DNA of 40,336 bases from an uncultured Clostridia bacterium (GTDB taxonomy: Bacteria; Bacillota; Clostridia; Oscillospirales; Acutalibacteraceae), in the NCBI GenBank assembly GCA_946491705.1, contig CAMLYM010000005.1:1-40336 (forward strand), in the 5' to 3' direction. Both the position numbers and the translations under genes were made by a program. The notes under the pieces were generated by a model. That model worked only from the letters and a program-made list of their open reading frames with translations, was not told the origin of the DNA and did not search any database. Below are positions 8,588 through 17,370 of the stretch, piece by piece. How positions within the stretch are numbered: position 1 is the first letter of the stretch; every line of letters starts with the position of its first letter.

Positions 8588-9901
8588 ATGTTTGACGAGA
8601 TGATCGCCCAGTTAAACGCACCGGACAGCTGGGACCGGCTGGACGCATTGAAAGCGCTCATGCAGAAGATCCAGGACGGGGAGATGGAGGCGCCTAAGCA
8701 GCTCAACTCCGTCAATAACCACATCCACACCACCTATTCCTTTTCGCCCTATTCGCCCACCAAGGCGGTATGGATGGCCTACCAGGCGGGCTTGCAGACG
8801 GCGGGAATCATGGACCACGATTCCATTGCGGGCGCCAGAGAGTTCATCAAGGCCGGCGAGATCGTGGGAATGGCCACCACCATCGGCATGGAACTGCGCG
8901 CCAAGGCCGACGACACCCCCCTCTATGGCCGGCGGATCAACAACCCCGACCAGGAATCCATCTTTTATATGGCCATCCACGGCATCCCCCATACCCAGAT
9001 TGATAAGGTGGAGGCTTTCATCCGGCCCTACCGGGAGGCGCGCAATTTGCGCAACCGCGCCATGACCAAAAAGATTAACGAACTGGTGGCGCCTTACGGC
9101 TTGTCGGTGGACTTTGACGAGGACGTATACCCCATATCCGAAAACGCCAGGGGCGGCTCCATCACCGAGCGGCATATTACCGCGGCCCTTGCCAATAAAA
9201 TCATCGGAAAGTACGGGAAAGGGGAAGCTCTTGTCACCTTCCTGAAAACCGAAATGAAGCTCAACATTTCCCCGAAAATCGAAGGGTATCTCTTAGACGA
9301 GCAGAATCCCCACGCCATGTACGACCTGCTGGGCGTACTTAAAAGCGAATTTGTTCCGAAATTCTACATCCAAGCCACCGACGAATGCCCCCATGCCAGG
9401 GAAGCGGTGGAGTTTGCCAGGAAGATCGGGGCCATCAGCGCCTATGCGTATTTAGGTGACGTGGGCGAGTCGGTCACCGGCGACAAAAAGGCCCAGCGGT
9501 TTGAGGACCAGTACATTGACGAGCTGTTTGAAGCCATCCATGCGCTTGGCTTCAACGCCGTGACCTACATGCCCTCCCGCAACACCATGGAGCAGCTGGG
9601 ACGCATCAAGCAATACTGCGCCCGCTACAACCTCATGGAGATTTCCGGCGAGGACATCAACCAGCCCCGCCAGTCCTTCATCTGCAAGGCTATGGAAAAC
9701 CCGGAGTTTGCCAACCTTTTTGACTCCACTTGGGCGCTTATTGGCCACGAGCTGGCCGCCACCAAAAATCTGGAGCAGTCCCTTTTCTCCAAGGAATCCA
9801 TCGCCAAGGATGAGGACATTACCAAGCGCATCCAGACTTATCGGCAGATGGGAACCCAGGAGTATTTCTTCTGGCACGGAAAAAAGAATCCGATCATGTA
9901 A
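8588..9901 (+). CDS. PHP-domain metal-dependent hydrolase, function unknown
   Basis: The predicted 437-residue cytosolic protein belongs to the PHP (polymerase and histidinol phosphatase) superfamily. It shows the metal-binding signatures NNHIHTTYSFSPYSP (about residue 44), IMDHDS (about 77) and GMELRAK (about 102), with a further acidic/His segment downstream. Family members are phosphatases, nucleases or phosphoesterases using two or three metal ions; the substrate here is unknown. The ATG at 8588 is preceded by AAAGGAGAGG; an upstream in-frame start would overlap the end of lplA and add 17 basic residues, so I rejected it. It is the last gene of the dehydrogenase operon and is followed by a strong terminator. 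Co-transcription with lplA suggests a role in 2-oxoacid or lipoate metabolism, which is inference. Confidence 0.8.
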   Translation: MFDEMIAQLNAPDSWDRLDALKALMQKIQDGEMEAPKQLNSVNNHIHTTYSFSPYSPTKAVWMAYQAGLQTAGIMDHDSIAGAREFIKAGEIVGMATTIGMELRAKADDTPLYGRRINNPDQESIFYMAIHGIPHTQIDKVEAFIRPYREARNLRNRAMTKKINELVAPYGLSVDFDEDVYPISENARGGSITERHITAALANKIIGKYGKGEALVTFLKTEMKLNISPKIEGYLLDEQNPHAMYDLLGVLKSEFVPKFYIQATDECPHAREAVEFARKIGAISAYAYLGDVGESVTGDKKAQRFEDQYIDELFEAIHALGFNAVTYMPSRNTMEQLGRIKQYCARYNLMEISGEDINQPRQSFICKAMENPEFANLFDSTWALIGHELAATKNLEQSLFSKESIAKDEDITKRIQTYRQMGTQEYFFWHGKKNPIM

Positions 9902-9914
9902 CAATTGTCTATAT

Positions 9915-9957
9915 AAAAGCAACCAGATTACACACATGGTAATCTGGTTGCTTTTTT
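9915..9957 (+). terminator. terminator of the dehydrogenase operon
   Basis: A perfect 16-bp stem (9915-9930 with 9940-9955), a 9-base loop and a T-run. It begins 14 bases after the PHP stop codon. Confidence 0.92.
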
Positions 9958-10005
9958 GCGTTTTGCCATAAATATGAATTTTTTTGTGTATTATTTAATG
10001 AAAAG

Positions 10006-10140
10006 TTGTACTAACATTTGGTAACTAATTATAATAGTGTAAAAAATTAAGTACAAAGTTTTACCTTTTTGGAATTGACATGATAACGAGCGAAATGCAT
10101 AATAAAGGCAAGGTCATAGTATCTATGGCCAAAATGCATT
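10006..10140 (+). promoter_or_regulatory. promoters and structured leader of the PL11 lyase gene
   Basis: The closer promoter is TTGACA (10075-10080), 17 bp, CATAAT (10098-10103). A second possible one is TTGTAC (10006-10011), 18 bp, TATAAT (10030-10035), in a very AT-rich stretch. Just after the closer -10 box there is a nested fold. ATGCAT at 10095-10100 can pair with ATGCAT at 10134-10139, enclosing an 8-bp hairpin with one G-U pair (10112-10119 with 10123-10130). The ribosome site AGGAGGAG follows directly at 10141. Because the outer arm abuts the ribosome site, the fold could affect translation or mRNA stability, or the repeat could be an operator. Confidence 0.6.
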
Positions 10141-10153
10141 AGGAGGAGAGAAA

Positions 10154-13100
10154 ATGAAAGCAAAGAAACTACTTGCGATCCTGCTGAGCGCAGTCATGCT
10201 CATCGGCATTGTGCCGATGACTGCGTTTGGCGCGGCACCTGCGAATCCCTTCTTTGATGACTTCGAGGGCGACTTCGAACAATTCTGGGGAACCGTAGGA
10301 AACAAAGACCTCGTAGGAAGCACGGGTGTCTTTGACGTTCACCTTGCCGAAGAAAACGGAAACCATTACCTGGAAACCTGGCATCAGCAGGGCAACGGCG
10401 ACCGTGGAAGCATGAAGGAATTCGATTACATTGATTCGCAGTCCCTTCAGATTTCCTTTGATTACCGTCCCGGCGATGTGCCCAACGCCCGCAACATCGG
10501 CGCCCTGCGCTTCTACAGCAGCGCGACCAATACGCCCATGTTCCAGTTCGTGTTCGGCAATAAGGGCCAGTTGGGCTTTGTCGCCGGCAACTATGGCCGC
10601 GTCAGCGGCCTTACCGACCTGGTTGTGGACGGCGACCCCGCCACCACCAAAATCACCAATACCGGCCTTGCCACCAAGGTTTGGTATAAGGTAGTTCTGG
10701 ACTTCGATTTTGTCAACCACAAAATGAGCGTCTCCCTGACGCCCCGGGATGTGGAAGGCGCTACCGCCACCGTATTCAGTGACATCGACATTGCCGCCAA
10801 CCATGCCAATTTCAACCGTATGGTATTTTGGGGCGGCCGCAACGGCGGCAACCCGGTTACCGTATATGAGGACTTGGATAATTTTAAGATCTCCTACGAG
10901 CCCTATGCGGCCAACAACATCCTGTCCATCGAGCAGCCTGCCGACCGCGTGGAATCCTCCCTGGATACCATTGCCCTCCCCACCGAAGTCAACGCTCTGA
11001 TGGGCGACGGCTCCGAGAAGACCATCAAGGTCGGCGAATGGACCAGTGAGCCGGCGTTTGACCCGGCCGTGTTCCAGACCTATACCTATACCGCCCCGCT
11101 GGTTCTGGAAGGAACCGAGAATCCCCGCAATCTGGTAGCCACCTTTAAGATGGACTATCACAAGTACCACTACGTGGAATCCGTTCAGGAAATGATCACC
11201 ATTCAGGTGGACTATCCGCAGACGGAGGCCCCCGCTCTGCCCGCTACCGTGCCGGTGAAGCTGAGCAACGGCCAGTGGATTCAGGCGGATATCTCCGGCT
11301 GGACTTCCGACAATCCTTTTGACGCGTCCAAGGAAGGCATTTATGTTTACACCACCAACATCGTGGCGAGAGATCCGGTCGCAGGCAGCGATGCGGTTCC
11401 CTATGAGCTGACTAGAAACCTTACCGCCACCCAGCGCGTCAGCTACGCGGACCTTGGCACCAACTACAACGGCTATGAGCGTTCCATGGAATGGCTCGAC
11501 CGCGGCGTGGTTGCGCTGAAGTCCGACGACGGCATCTTTGTTTCCTGGCGTCTGCTTGCCTCCGAATACGGCAAGGACATCTCCTTCAATCTCTATCGCA
11601 ACGGTGAGAAGATCAATGCCCAGCCCATCACCAATGTGACGAACTTTGTGGATAAGGACGGCAAGCCCGGCGACAAGTATGTGGTTGAGACGATCCTCAA
11701 TGGCGTTTCTTCCATGAGCGAGGAAACGGCCGCTTGGGAGAACAACTACATGGCCATCCCGCTGCAGTACCCGGGCGATCATCCGGATATCGCAGGCAAG
11801 GTGGTAGCGACTTACTCTGCCAATGATGCCGGCGTTGCCGACGTGGATGGCGACGGCGAATATGAAATCGTCGTGAAGTGGTATCCCTCCAACCAGTTCG
11901 ATTCTGGTACCTCCGGCGTTTTGAGCAGCCCCACCTTCTTTGACTGCTACAAACTCGACGGCACCGTGCTGTGGAGACTTGCCATGGGCTACAACGTATC
12001 CTCCGGCGCCCACTACAGCCAGTTCCTGTTCTACGATTTCGATATGGACGGTAAAGCCGAGTTCCTGATCAAGGGCGCCGACGGCACCCGTACCTACGCC
12101 CCCAATGCCGAAGGCAAGATCGACATGGACGACGAGTCCACCATTATCGACATCGTGGGTGATCCTTCCCTGGAAGGTACCAATGTGATTCTCTCCGGTT
12201 CCGGTACCGGCCATATCAACGGCGGCAACGAGTACATGGTCGCCATTGACGGCCTCACCGGCGAAGTCATCGATTACTGTGACTATGCGTTCCCGGTGGG
12301 CAATGTCCGCGACTGGGGCGACAGTTCTTACAACCGCTCTGACCGTTACAACTGCGCGTTCGGTTATCTGCCGGATCTGTCTTCCAGTGAGGAAGGCGCC
12401 GTTCGTCCGACCGCGCTGATGAACCGCGGCTACTATGCTAGAACCACGGTCGTTGCCTATCAGCTGATTGACGACATGCTGCAAGAAGTTTGGACCTTTG
12501 ATTCCGCGCCCCTTGGCAGCAGCTACGGCGGTAAGGGTAACCATAACAATGCCGCCGGCGACGTGGACGCGGACGGCTATGACGAGTTGATCCTCGGTTC
12601 CATCGCGCTGGACCACGACGGTTCTATCCTCTGGATCAAGAACGGCAAGAACGGCATGGATAACGTGGCTCACGGCGATACCATCCATCTGGCTGCCATG
12701 ATCCCCGAATCCGATCGCCTTCAAGTGTTCCAGCCCTATGAATCTGGCAACTCGGTCGTCAACTATGCCCTGAGCGACGCCGGCAACGGCGCCCGTCTGC
12801 TGGGTCACAAGATTGGCAACTTCGACGCCGGCCGCGGCGTGGCTGCCAACATCACCCCGAATCCCGGCTTTGAAATTTGGTCCCAGCGTCCCGGCAACGA
12901 AACGCCCGGCCAGGTTCCCGCTGGCTCCATCTACAATGTCTACGGTGAAGTCATCGCTGAAACCAAGTGCGTCAACTTCTCCTGCAACTGGCGTGCTTAC
13001 TGGGACGGTGACCTGCTGTCTGAATTGCCCGATGGCGAAAACATCGGCGCTCCCGACGGTTATACCGCCCAAACTATCTATAAGTATAATTGGGAAACCA

Positions 13101-14026
13101 ACAATATGGATGTTCTGGATGTGTTCGAAGGCACCATGACCAACAACGGCACTAAGAACACCCCCAATCTGGCCGCCGACATTCTTGGCGACTGGCGCGA
13201 GGAAATCGTCACCCGCGCGGCGGATTCTTCTGAGCTGCGCATCTATACCACCGATATCCCCACCGACTACATGATCTACACCCTCATGCATGATCCGGTT
13301 TACCGCAATGCGGTCGCCAATCAGAACGGCTGCTACAACCAGCCGCCGCACCTGGGCTTCTACCTGGGCGAGGATGTGAAGGATCAGGTCCTGGCGATGG
13401 AACTGCCCACCTATCCCATGTACTATTCCAACACCCCGGTGACCGCCTCGACGGATGCTCCCGGCTATAAGCCCAACAGCGAGATCACGGTTACCGTTAC
13501 CACCGGCAAGAATGTGGACTTCGTCTACCTGGCCAATGAACTGGGCGCGGGCTTGGTCAGCACCCATGAGGAGCCTGTCCTCAACGAAGACAATACCCTG
13601 ACCTGGACCCTTAAGCTGAGCCTCGGCACAGTGGGTACGCGCACCCTGAAGGTCTTTGCGGATTACGAAGATACCGGTGCAACCGTGAGCTTCGCCATCG
13701 CAAACGAGACGGTGGCGCCTCCTGTCGAAGAGCTTCCGCAAGCCATCTCCGTCAACGGAAAGGCCACCGTTAAGGTAAACCAGACCTTTGAGGTCACCAT
13801 TAAGACCAACCAGGCGGTTTCCTTCGTGCGTCTCTTCAACGAGAGTGGCATGGGTCTTGCCCCGTCTTCTCTGAGCTATGTGGACAATGCGGACGGCACC
13901 CGTACCTGGACCTACGCCACCAGCGTCGGTTCCATCGGTACCCGTACCCTCAACGTGCGCGTGGCCGGAGCGGACCGTGTGTACCAAGCCACCGACGTCG
14001 ACTACACGGTGAGAATCATCCGGTAG
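10154..14026 (+). CDS. secreted rhamnogalacturonan lyase, polysaccharide lyase family 11
   Basis: The 1290-residue secreted enzyme begins with a clear signal peptide (about 1-26, cut after TAFGA). A concanavalin/LamG-like N-terminal region (about 31-250) carries DDFEG and FWGGRNGGNPV. Two bacterial Ig-like (Big_4 type) segments (about 255-420) are marked by EKTIKVGEWTSEPAFDP and IQADISGWTSDNPFDA. The PL11 catalytic beta-propeller (about 435-1060) starts YERSMEWLDRGVVALKSDDG and contains several calcium-binding DxDxDG loops. Two related repeats of about 80 residues (about 1090-1290) share GTVGTRTLKV/GSIGTRTLNV. PL11 enzymes cleave the rhamnogalacturonan I backbone by beta-elimination; YesW and YesX of Bacillus are the known relatives. 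There is no dockerin, sorting signal or membrane anchor, so it is probably released or held by the C-terminal repeats. It is monocistronic with its own promoter and terminator. Confidence 0.93.
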   Translation: MKAKKLLAILLSAVMLIGIVPMTAFGAAPANPFFDDFEGDFEQFWGTVGNKDLVGSTGVFDVHLAEENGNHYLETWHQQGNGDRGSMKEFDYIDSQSLQISFDYRPGDVPNARNIGALRFYSSATNTPMFQFVFGNKGQLGFVAGNYGRVSGLTDLVVDGDPATTKITNTGLATKVWYKVVLDFDFVNHKMSVSLTPRDVEGATATVFSDIDIAANHANFNRMVFWGGRNGGNPVTVYEDLDNFKISYEPYAANNILSIEQPADRVESSLDTIALPTEVNALMGDGSEKTIKVGEWTSEPAFDPAVFQTYTYTAPLVLEGTENPRNLVATFKMDYHKYHYVESVQEMITIQVDYPQTEAPALPATVPVKLSNGQWIQADISGWTSDNPFDASKEGIYVYTTNIVARDPVAGSDAVPYELTRNLTATQRVSYADLGTNYNGYERSMEWLDRGVVALKSDDGIFVSWRLLASEYGKDISFNLYRNGEKINAQPITNVTNFVDKDGKPGDKYVVETILNGVSSMSEETAAWENNYMAIPLQYPGDHPDIAGKVVATYSANDAGVADVDGDGEYEIVVKWYPSNQFDSGTSGVLSSPTFFDCYKLDGTVLWRLAMGYNVSSGAHYSQFLFYDFDMDGKAEFLIKGADGTRTYAPNAEGKIDMDDESTIIDIVGDPSLEGTNVILSGSGTGHINGGNEYMVAIDGLTGEVIDYCDYAFPVGNVRDWGDSSYNRSDRYNCAFGYLPDLSSSEEGAVRPTALMNRGYYARTTVVAYQLIDDMLQEVWTFDSAPLGSSYGGKGNHNNAAGDVDADGYDELILGSIALDHDGSILWIKNGKNGMDNVAHGDTIHLAAMIPESDRLQVFQPYESGNSVVNYALSDAGNGARLLGHKIGNFDAGRGVAANITPNPGFEIWSQRPGNETPGQVPAGSIYNVYGEVIAETKCVNFSCNWRAYWDGDLLSELPDGENIGAPDGYTAQTIYKYNWETNNMDVLDVFEGTMTNNGTKNTPNLAADILGDWREEIVTRAADSSELRIYTTDIPTDYMIYTLMHDPVYRNAVANQNGCYNQPPHLGFYLGEDVKDQVLAMELPTYPMYYSNTPVTASTDAPGYKPNSEITVTVTTGKNVDFVYLANELGAGLVSTHEEPVLNEDNTLTWTLKLSLGTVGTRTLKVFADYEDTGATVSFAIANETVAPPVEELPQAISVNGKATVKVNQTFEVTIKTNQAVSFVRLFNESGMGLAPSSLSYVDNADGTRTWTYATSVGSIGTRTLNVRVAGADRVYQATDVDYTVRIIR

Positions 14027-14070
14027 TTTTGCAGATAACAGCAATCCATAGATAATCCCGCGGAATGCGG

Positions 14071-14105
14071 CAAAGGCGCAGGGATTTCCCTGCGCCTTTG
14101 TTTTT
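14071..14105 (+). terminator. terminator of the PL11 lyase gene
   Basis: A perfect 13-bp GC-rich stem (14071-14083 with 14088-14100), a 4-base loop and TTTTT. It lies 44 bases after the stop codon. Confidence 0.93.
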
Positions 14106-14289
14106 CAGTCAGTAGAATCATCGGATGTGCCGGTAGAGGAATCCAACTGCGAGCAGCACTCCTTTCATCATTCCGGGCGGCGGGAAAAGATACCTGGTAC
14201 CGCAGCTGTCCGCTTACAGTCTTCCCGCTCCCGGCGAGAGCGTTCACCCATCGCCTTAGACACTGGTCGACACCCCTCAACCCATAAAT
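14106..14289. other. non-coding convergent intergenic stretch with secondary structure
   Basis: This stretch lies between the terminators of two converging genes and holds no gene that I can support. It has paired segments such as GCGGGAA...TTCCCGC (around 14180-14230), CGCTC...GAGCG next to it, and a GGTACC palindrome. Some of this could be a small structured RNA, but I recognise no known family. Confidence 0.3.
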
Positions 14290-14325
14290 AAAAGGAGAGC
14301 CGCCGGACGGCAGCTCCCCTTTTTA
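14290..14325 (-). terminator. terminator of the pyruvyl transferase operon
   Basis: A 16-bp stem with two mismatches (14290-14305 with 14308-14323), flanked by A-runs and T-runs on both sides. It lies 43 bases downstream of the minus-strand stop at 14368. Confidence 0.8.
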
Positions 14326-14367
14326 TATTCGCCCACAATCGGTTTTTTCTGCAAAGGGTCGGGAAGC

Positions 14368-15435
14368 CTATCGTTTGTGCCGCGCTTCCCACTGGGAGAA
14401 CAGCGCCTTTAGCTCCTCGATATGCCCATACGCGTCCCGTGCCAGCGCTTCCTTATCCACCTGAGGCCGGGGCGCCGTCAGCACCTCGTCGAGCACCTGT
14501 GAGACCGGGAGTTCCCACAGAGTCCCCCATTGGTACCGCTTACCTGGGAAGGAAAGCTCGTCGAGCAGGTGGTTCATCTTATCCGAATAGGTCACCGGGA
14601 CCAATGGGAGACCCATTTGCAGCGCCGTTACCGCCGCATGCAGCCGCACGCAGACAAGCGTGCGGCACTGCCGCATGGCGGCAAGCACCGTTTCCCCGTT
14701 ATCGAGATGAGCGACCACCTGCGCCTTCTCTTTGTTTTTCATATGGGAAAGGACCAGGTGGGCGGCGAACAGGTCGTTTTCCACCCCCGTGTCGAAGGCG
14801 AAGAGAAGGGCACCCTTTCCCGTGTGTTCGATATACTGGTCCGCAAGTTTTGCGAGAAATGCCGCGTTCTTTTCACACACGCCTGCATGCTGAAGATTGT
14901 TGTAGCAGGTGATGCCGAGGAAATCTCCCAACGGTTCTACCCGCGGCAGGTTCATAGAAAAAAGCAGGTCCGCGTGATACCGGCAGTTGCGCCCCTCTGC
15001 CACCGACAGGGAATACCGGTCGCGCACCGTTGTCAGAGAAGCCTTTTTCAGCTCGTACCGCACCAAGCGCTTCCCATGCTTCCAGTGAAAAGGGCCGATG
15101 TTGCATCCCAGGTAAACCAGAAGCCCGTCCTTGCGCAGAAATCGCCATAGGGCCAGATCATCCGTCAGCACCCGTACCAGTGCGAGTTTCCAAGAATGAA
15201 TGATGAACGTGGAGCCGCCAATGTAAACGCACGCGTCAAAGCTTTTGTCCTTAGAGGCAGCCTTCAGGGAACCACGGAATACCCGCAGATTGGGCAGGTC
15301 CGCAAAAGGGAGAAGCCGCGTATCGTCCCGGCAGCAGAGGTACACTTCATGCTCTGGAAAGGACTGAAAAAAGAGGCGGACCATACAGTCGTCTCCAAAA
15401 TTGCGGTCGAGATAGGCGAGTAACAGGATTTTCAA
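14368..15435 (-). CDS. polysaccharide pyruvyl transferase family protein
   Basis: The 355-residue cytosolic protein matches the PS_pyruv_trans family (PF04230; CsaB/WcaK type). It has the N-terminal NFGDDCM segment (the NxGD motif that opens the first Rossmann-like half), VYIGGSTFI, and the late VRLHAAV motif with its conserved Arg-His in the second half. Members transfer pyruvate from phosphoenolpyruvate onto sugars of cell-wall or exopolysaccharides, giving ketal-linked anionic groups. The start is a TTG at 15435, chosen because AAAGGAGG lies 8 bases upstream and the protein then begins MKILLLAYLDRNFGDD. It starts 24 bp after the acyl-CoA synthetase stop and is presumably translated from the same mRNA. 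The acceptor glycan is unknown, and no other glycan genes are adjacent. Confidence 0.85.
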   Translation of the reverse strand: MKILLLAYLDRNFGDDCMVRLFFQSFPEHEVYLCCRDDTRLLPFADLPNLRVFRGSLKAASKDKSFDACVYIGGSTFIIHSWKLALVRVLTDDLALWRFLRKDGLLVYLGCNIGPFHWKHGKRLVRYELKKASLTTVRDRYSLSVAEGRNCRYHADLLFSMNLPRVEPLGDFLGITCYNNLQHAGVCEKNAAFLAKLADQYIEHTGKGALLFAFDTGVENDLFAAHLVLSHMKNKEKAQVVAHLDNGETVLAAMRQCRTLVCVRLHAAVTALQMGLPLVPVTYSDKMNHLLDELSFPGKRYQWGTLWELPVSQVLDEVLTAPRPQVDKEALARDAYGHIEELKALFSQWEARHKR

Positions 15436-15459
15436 AAATGCGTCCTCCTTTGCCCAACG

Positions 15460-17121
15460 TCAGGACTGCCTGGCTTCCAACGCCTTGAAGTCCACCTTCC
15501 CGATCTTGGTACGGGGAAGCTCCGGAAGGAACTCCACCTGGGCCGGGATGCTCCACCGGTTGAGGGTCTGGGAAGAATAACGTTTGAGCTCTTCCGCCAG
15601 GAGTTCCCGTTCGGTTTGCGTTTTCGCTGGCCTCTGGGGCACCACATAAGCCTTGACTTTGGTGCCGCTGGCGGTCTGCACCCCTACCACGCAGCAGTCC
15701 TCCACCAGGGAGTTGCACCGCAGCCGTTCCTCGATCACCGACGGATAAATCAGGTACCCGGACACCTTAAGCACCCGCTTGAGCCGCTGCTTGAAGTAAA
15801 GCTGCCCGTCCCTGCCGATGCGCCCGATGTCCCCCGTATGCAGCCAAAGCTTGCCGTCCGCATGGCGCTTGAGCACCTTGGCGGTCTCCTCCTCATCCTG
15901 CCAGTATCCCTTCATCAGCGTCGGGCCGGTGATGCAGATTTCCCCGTCTTCCTCTAAAACCGCCTCCGTGGAACCAAGGCGCACCACCTTCATCTCGTTT
16001 CCATCAAAAGGAGTCCCCACACAGCCGGTACCCACTTTCTCCGCCGGCGGGGCCATGGTGCAGGCGGTGACGCACTCGGTCAGCCCGTACCCGGAGATGA
16101 GATAGGTATTCGAGCCGCCCTCCTTGAGCAGAGCGTCCATCCGCGCTTTCAGATCGTCGGAAACCATGTCGCCCCCCGAACCCACCAGTCGGATGAAGGA
16201 AAGGTCCTGTCCCTTGAGGCCGCCGCACTTGAGAAGCCCTTCAAAGAAGGCGGGAACGCTGAAAATCAGCGAGATTTTTTCTTTTAAAATCATGCTGCAG
16301 CAGTCTTTCGGGTCAAAGCGGGGAATGAGCGCGTACCGCATTCCCACGCACATGGCCGTGTGCATACACAGCGCGAAACCGAACCCGTGAAAGACCGGCA
16401 GCGCTCCCAGCATCCCGTCGGACGCCAGCACGTCCTTGGCGATGGGGAACATCTGGAAGGACAGGTGGTTGACCGCGTCGTTGGAAAGCATGACCCCTTT
16501 GGGGCTGCCGGTGGTGCCGCCGGTGTACATAATGGCGGCCGTATCGTCCCGTGTGCCTACCGTGGGCGGAATCCCGTGACGCTTGAGGTAGGCCTTGCCC
16601 CCGTCCAAGAAGCCCTGCCAGCTGAGCTTATGCCCCACCTGGGCCGGAGCCCGCTTGTCCTTTGTGCGGTGCAGGTACACCTTGCCCCGCACAAAACCCA
16701 CCGGGGTTTTTTCGAAGAACTGGGCGGTTTTGCAGCAGATTAAGGTAACGGGGAGACCGTCAAAAGCCTTTTCCGAAATATCAAAGCAGAACGCCACCTT
16801 GCTTTTCACCAGCTCTACCCCATGCTTTACCTCCGACGCCGCAGATAGAGGATGGAGCATGTTGCACACCGCCCCGATTTTATTGACCGCATAAATTACG
16901 GCGATGGTCTGGGGAAGGTTCGGCATACAGATGGTCACCCGGTCCCCTTTTTTGACTCCCAGCGCTTTCAGGCCGGCCGCGCAGCCGTTGACCAGGTCGT
17001 CAAGCTGGGAAAAGGAAAGATGGGTGCCGTAGTAAATCAGGGCCGTGGAATTGGGATACCGCTCCACGGTGGCGTGCAGCTGCTCGTACATAGTGTCGAG
17101 CATAGGAAGATCGATGCTCAT
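15460..17121 (-). CDS. AMP-binding acyl-CoA synthetase (fatty-acid CoA ligase type)
   Basis: The 553-residue protein belongs to the ANL adenylating superfamily. It carries the ATP loop YTGGTTGSPKG (199-209), the GYGLTE motif, the TGDIGR motif, and the catalytic lysine in PRTKIGKVDF (Lys542). It activates a carboxylic acid as acyl-AMP and normally passes it to CoA. The length and LPVFHGFGFAL segment fit medium/long-chain acyl ligases, but chain length cannot be read. I start it at ATG 17121, which has AAAGGATG upstream and gives MSIDLPMLDTMYEQL; the open frame extends 33 codons further, with no typical start sequence. It is divergent from malic enzyme and followed at 24 bp by the pyruvyl transferase. 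No acyl carrier protein lies alongside. Confidence 0.9.
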   Translation of the reverse strand: MSIDLPMLDTMYEQLHATVERYPNSTALIYYGTHLSFSQLDDLVNGCAAGLKALGVKKGDRVTICMPNLPQTIAVIYAVNKIGAVCNMLHPLSAASEVKHGVELVKSKVAFCFDISEKAFDGLPVTLICCKTAQFFEKTPVGFVRGKVYLHRTKDKRAPAQVGHKLSWQGFLDGGKAYLKRHGIPPTVGTRDDTAAIMYTGGTTGSPKGVMLSNDAVNHLSFQMFPIAKDVLASDGMLGALPVFHGFGFALCMHTAMCVGMRYALIPRFDPKDCCSMILKEKISLIFSVPAFFEGLLKCGGLKGQDLSFIRLVGSGGDMVSDDLKARMDALLKEGGSNTYLISGYGLTECVTACTMAPPAEKVGTGCVGTPFDGNEMKVVRLGSTEAVLEEDGEICITGPTLMKGYWQDEEETAKVLKRHADGKLWLHTGDIGRIGRDGQLYFKQRLKRVLKVSGYLIYPSVIEERLRCNSLVEDCCVVGVQTASGTKVKAYVVPQRPAKTQTERELLAEELKRYSSQTLNRWSIPAQVEFLPELPRTKIGKVDFKALEARQS

Positions 17122-17220
17122 TTCGGATACATCCTTTGCAGTAGATTTATGGAAATCCGGCCGCGGCAAAGGGGAGGGAACCGCGCCTTGCTTTTCTCTG
17201 CCCTTTGCCGCCGCGAACAC

Positions 17221-17249
17221 TTGTTTTGAAGACTGGCATGGTGTATAAT
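17221..17249 (+). promoter_or_regulatory. promoter of the malic enzyme gene
   Basis: TTGTTT (17221-17226), 17 bp, TATAAT (17244-17249). The leader to the malic enzyme ATG is about 115 bases. Confidence 0.7.
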
Positions 17250-17271
17250 AAATAGACTTATTTCGTTATTC

Positions 17272-17300
17272 ATTATAGAGCAGGCAGGGGGAAAAAGCAA
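17272..17300 (-). promoter_or_regulatory. promoter of the acyl-CoA synthetase operon
   Basis: On the minus strand TTGCTT (17295-17300), 17 bp, TATAAT (17272-17277). It overlaps the transcribed leader of the divergent malic enzyme gene, so the two promoters fire across each other and may interfere. Confidence 0.65.
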
Positions 17301-17370
17301 TTCTTTTTGCCCTTGCCCGGCCGCGGGTTCGGGCTTTAACAGGGAATCTGCGGCGATAGGGAGGAAAAGG

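Noticed and set aside
10169..14044. 1291-codon open frame antisense to the PL11 gene
   Set aside because: It mirrors the lyase gene almost end to end, has no signal peptide, ribosome site or family similarity, and arises because the GC-rich codon bias of the real gene avoids stop codons in that frame.
14175..14215. T-box-like GGTACCGC motif
   Set aside because: Only a short resemblance to the T-box antiterminator core; no stem I, specifier loop, downstream terminator or tRNA-synthetase/amino-acid gene follows.
14002..14280. 92-codon reverse frame
   Set aside because: It reads through the PL11 terminator and lacks a ribosome site.
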